A stretch of DNA of 9,944 nucleotides from CAZGMJ01 sp964526785. Lineage in GTDB: Bacteria > Planctomycetota > Phycisphaerae > Sedimentisphaerales > Anaerobacaceae. Both the position numbers and the translations under genes were made by a program. The stretch lies in contig CAZGMJ010000111.1 in assembly GCA_964526785.1 (NCBI GenBank), forward strand, positions 1-9,944. The letters are read 5' to 3'. The notes beneath the pieces were generated by a model that did not search any database, was not told where the DNA came from, and saw only the letters and a list, made by a program, of their open reading frames with translations. Below, in pieces: positions 7,831 through 9,944 of the stretch (positions within the stretch are counted from its first letter, which is position 1; each line of letters starts with the position of its first letter).

Positions 7831-7859
7831 CTTATACAACCTGGAAATGCAAAAGGTTA
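7831..7859 (-). promoter_or_regulatory. Possible weak promoter for the DUF3352-like/DUF1800/DUF1501 unit
   Basis: On the minus strand TATAAG (7831-7836) resembles a -10 element. Seventeen bases upstream, TAACCT (7854-7859) is a poor -35 match. The resulting leader would be about 95 bases. The 154-base gap from the permease gene is long enough for a separate promoter, but the match is weak and read-through from the transporter genes is equally possible. Confidence 0.25.
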
Positions 7860-7884
7860 CGGCAGCTCTGGGGCCCCATCCTAT

Positions 7885-8802
7885 CTACAAATCCCGCCGA
7901 TAGAAGCAAACCCCCGCCAACAACACGGCCACGACACTTGGAACTCCATACCCCAACAACACCCGCACCGCCGAGAGATCCTCGAATTCCTCCCCCTCAA
8001 AAAACTCCGGCCTGCTCGCCTCCGGTGCCGGCTTTGCCCCCGACATTATATTGAAAAAGTTGTCCATCTGCCTGGAAAAGGTTTGTATCTCCTGGGTATT
8101 TTCGGCCTGCTCGTCGCCGCCGTCGCTCTTGAGCAAAGGCCGGCGAAGCTGCGTCGATATCGCCCGACTAAGGCTCACCGGCGAGAATTCCTCCAACGAA
8201 AACACGCTCAGTATCAGCCCAACGGGATACCATAGGAACACAAGCACGACCACCGCCAGCAGCGGCCTGTGCAGCAGCGTCCCCATCAGAAAACTCAGCG
8301 AAACCAGAAACGTCTGAACCAGCCCCACCAGAAACAGCGAGCTGATTACCCCATATATGGTGACCGTATCCTCAGGCACCGGCCGCTTCGCCAGCGTCAC
8401 CAGCAGAATCATCGGAACCACCACCACAAGGTACACGCTCCACACCAGCAGTACCCGCGCCGACCACGTCGCCAGCAGATACCCCCACCGACTCACCGGC
8501 CTACTCAGAATCCCGTCCGCCAGGGACTCCGCTCTAGAGCCCGACACCGGACTCACCCCCAGAACCACTATCACGAAGAACCACGGAAACACCAGATACG
8601 GAAATAGCAGCGATGCAATAAGTGTCCCGTCTTGGAAGTTCGGCCAGTTGGACCCACCCAGCACTACCGTCAACACAACCGTCGCCACCAGCCACAGCCG
8701 CACCAACCTGCTCGCCCACAATGCACCGAGATCGTGTTGCAGAATCGCCAGATACGGCATCATCCGCGTACCGAGTTTCAAATCCTTAACGCTGGAAGCC
8801 AT
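7885..8802 (-). CDS. ABC-2 type transporter permease
   Basis: I start at the ATG at 8802 (305 residues), because GGAGGA at 8811-8816 precedes it by eight bases; the longer frame from 8883 only adds Arg/Cys-rich codons overlapping the ATPase. About six membrane segments can be seen, near residues 32-49, 60-83, 108-137, 147-175, 180-202 and 281-300. The stretch AESLADGILSRPVSRWGYLL (91-110) matches the conserved ABC-2 element after the second helix. Between the fifth and sixth helices is a hydrophilic, Glu-rich loop of about 75 residues, probably facing outward. The 17-base overlap with the upstream ATPase gene indicates they form one exporter by translational coupling. The substrate is unknown. 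ABC-2 exporters of this kind move polysaccharides, lipids, drugs or envelope components; the adjacent secreted proteins favour an envelope role only weakly. Confidence 0.88.
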   Translation of the reverse strand: MASSVKDLKLGTRMMPYLAILQHDLGALWASRLVRLWLVATVVLTVVLGGSNWPNFQDGTLIASLLFPYLVFPWFFVIVVLGVSPVSGSRAESLADGILSRPVSRWGYLLATWSARVLLVWSVYLVVVVPMILLVTLAKRPVPEDTVTIYGVISSLFLVGLVQTFLVSLSFLMGTLLHRPLLAVVVLVFLWYPVGLILSVFSLEEFSPVSLSRAISTQLRRPLLKSDGGDEQAENTQEIQTFSRQMDNFFNIMSGAKPAPEASRPEFFEGEEFEDLSAVRVLLGYGVPSVVAVLLAGVCFYRRDL

Positions 8803-9751
8803 GCGCCTCGTCCTCCTGCAGCAGTTGCAGATAAGCATTTTCCGTTGCATTCTGACCGGAATAGACCGCCTGAAGCGATACATTCTTCGACTCGACGATC
8901 TTCAACACCTCGCTCAGCTTCCCCGGCCGACTCGCACCATCAGTGACATGGACAATCAGCGTCTGGCTCGCACCCGCCCGCACCTGAATCGATTCGATTC
9001 CTCTAAGATCAGCTACAAGATTCGCAATCTCCCCCGCATCCCCTTCCAGTTCCAGCGTAAAGTCATCACGCCGCAGCCGCCGCTTCATATCCTGCATCGA
9101 ACCGCTGAAGATCATCCGCCCCTCGTGCATCACCCCCAGATGATCGCATATCTGATCGATGTCACTGAGTATATGCGTCGCCACGACAACCGTCTTGGTC
9201 TGACCAAGCTCGCGAATCAGATCCAGCGTAAACCGTCGCGCCGAAGGATCCAGCCCCGCCGTCGGCTCATCCCACAACAGCAAAGGCGGATCCGCCACCA
9301 GCGCTGCTGCGATGCCCAGCCGCGTGCACATCCCCGTAGAAAACGTTCCAATCCGCTGCCCCGTCGCTCCCAGCAAACCCACTGCCCGAAGCAGCGCCGA
9401 GACCCGCGGCTTGCGAACCTGATGCGGCAGCCGCGACAACCGCCCGACCAGATCCAGATACTCGATCGGTCGCAAATTCCCCGGAAACCTCGGATTCGTC
9501 GGCAGATACCCGATCTGCGACCGAACCCCTATCGCATTCGGCCCGCACACCTTCCCGAAAATCTCCGCCTTGCCTGCCGTTGGCCTCTGCAGCCCCAACA
9601 GCAGCCGTAACGTCGTCGTCTTGCCTGCCCCATTCGGCCCCAACAGCCCAAACACGGATCCCTGCGGCACCTGCAGGTCCATATCGTTGACCGCAATCAG
9701 CCGCTGCCCGTAAATCTTCGTCAGACGCTCCGTCCGAATCGCAAGTTCCAT
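8786..9751 (-). CDS. ABC transporter ATP-binding protein (ABC-2 exporter)
   Basis: The 321-residue protein is a single nucleotide-binding domain plus a C-terminal extension. It has Walker A GPNGAGKTT at 38-46, a signature helix in the variant form FSTGM at 137-141 (classical LSGGQ), Walker B LLLWDEP at 157-163, a D-loop GLD at 166-168 and the switch histidine H193. The Q-loop position reads GYLPTNPRF, with Thr where Gln or Glu is usual. Residues about 230-321 form the extra C-terminal region common in ABC-2 ATPases that pair with separate permeases. It hydrolyses ATP at the inner face of the membrane to drive the permease encoded just downstream. The ATG at 9751 is supported by AGGAG a few bases upstream. 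It is the first gene of the block. Confidence 0.93.
   Translation of the reverse strand: MELAIRTERLTKIYGQRLIAVNDMDLQVPQGSVFGLLGPNGAGKTTTLRLLLGLQRPTAGKAEIFGKVCGPNAIGVRSQIGYLPTNPRFPGNLRPIEYLDLVGRLSRLPHQVRKPRVSALLRAVGLLGATGQRIGTFSTGMCTRLGIAAALVADPPLLLWDEPTAGLDPSARRFTLDLIRELGQTKTVVVATHILSDIDQICDHLGVMHEGRMIFSGSMQDMKRRLRRDDFTLELEGDAGEIANLVADLRGIESIQVRAGASQTLIVHVTDGASRPGKLSEVLKIVESKNVSLQAVYSGQNATENAYLQLLQEDEAHGFQR
8811..8816 (-). promoter_or_regulatory. Shine-Dalgarno site of the permease, inside the ATPase gene
   Basis: On the minus strand this reads GGAGGA, eight bases before the permease ATG at 8800-8802 and within the last codons of the ATPase gene. It decides the permease start and supports coupled translation across the 17-base overlap. 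Confidence 0.75.
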
Positions 9752-9834
9752 TCAATACTCCTGCTTCACGGGCGAGTCAACATAAGCCCGCCCATAACGA
9801 CCAACAATCATCAATCAGCGAGCTGGCTTGTCTC

Positions 9835-9844
9835 GACCGCGGTC
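9835..9844. promoter_or_regulatory. Palindrome GACCGCGGTC, possible operator
   Basis: This is a perfect 10-base palindrome lying just downstream of the proposed -10 element for the transporter genes, where a bound repressor could block transcription. A second GGTCGA (9860-9865) is the inverse of TCGACC (9833-9838), giving a wider inverted repeat that spans the -10. No regulator gene is in the window. Confidence 0.3.
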
Positions 9845-9853
9845 ATTGTATGC

Positions 9854-9884
9854 TCATTAGGTCGAAGTAACAACCACTTGTCAA
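9854..9884 (-). promoter_or_regulatory. Possible sigma-70-type promoter of the transporter genes
   Basis: On the minus strand a perfect TTGACA (9879-9884) is followed, after 19 bases, by TAATGA (9854-9859). An alternative -10, TACAAT at 9845-9850, would give a 28-base spacer, which is too long. Transcription would start near 9847, leaving a leader of about 95 bases before the ATPase ATG. The -35 is good, but the spacer is long and the -10 imperfect. No gene of useful length is seen between 9752 and the window end. Confidence 0.35.
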
Positions 9885-9944
9885 GATCGAGGTGTCTGTG
9901 AACGTTTTAGGGCAGTGTGGCCTTTTGCCAATAGTTGTTCCACT

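Noticed and set aside
7869..7878. TGGGGCCCCA palindrome after the permease as a terminator
   Set aside because: It has no loop, so it cannot fold into a useful hairpin, and no U-tract follows on the minus strand.
8803..8883. Longer N-terminus for the permease
   Set aside because: The extra 27 codons are Arg/Cys-rich antisense-like sequence in the ATPase gene; GGAGGA directly precedes the ATG at 8802.
8357..9610. 417-codon plus-strand open frame opposite the transporter genes
   Set aside because: The product is dominated by Arg, Pro, His and Gln, as expected for the antisense of G+C-rich genes, and it overlaps an unmistakable ABC ATPase.
9898..9944. Possible start of a divergent plus-strand gene (GTG at 9898 after GAGG)
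   Set aside because: Only about 15 codons are visible and they show no recognisable protein start; chance cannot be excluded.

Overview
The window looks like a piece of a planctomycete chromosome, most likely from the Phycisphaerae/Sedimentisphaerales side. The first gene ends in two dockerin-like calcium-loop repeats preceded by a Cys-Trp-Cys segment, a C-terminal arrangement I associate with that group. A neighbouring DUF1800/DUF1501 gene pair is also frequent there. This placement rests on recalled family features, not on a search.

Layout: positions 1-2560 (+ strand) carry the 3' part of a large secreted modular protein. It is built from Ig-like and PPC-like beta-sandwich repeats and ends in the dockerin-like pair; its start lies upstream of the window. 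A hairpin follows its stop codon. Positions 2617-3300 hold about 680 bases with no convincing gene and visibly lower G+C, separating this gene from a convergent block.

Positions 3301-9751 hold five genes, all on the minus strand. Read in the direction of transcription they are: an ABC transporter ATPase; its ABC-2 type permease, which overlaps it by 17 bases; a secreted protein of unknown function with two similar halves (DUF3352-like); a DUF1800 protein; and a Tat-exported DUF1501 protein. Gaps are -17, 154, 38 and 24 bases, so there are probably two tightly linked units (ATPase-permease, and secreted protein-DUF1800-DUF1501), perhaps co-transcribed. Positions 9752-9944 appear to be the control region, with a TTGACA element and a small palindrome.

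The transporter could act on the envelope in which the secreted and Tat-exported proteins work, but no substrate or reaction can be read from the sequence. The points most worth a second look are the two-tier repeat of the surface protein, departures from the usual conserved motifs in DUF1501 and DUF1800, the Thr at the Q-loop position of the ATPase, and the duplicated architecture of the DUF3352-like protein. I see no tRNA, rRNA, CRISPR array or insertion sequence.
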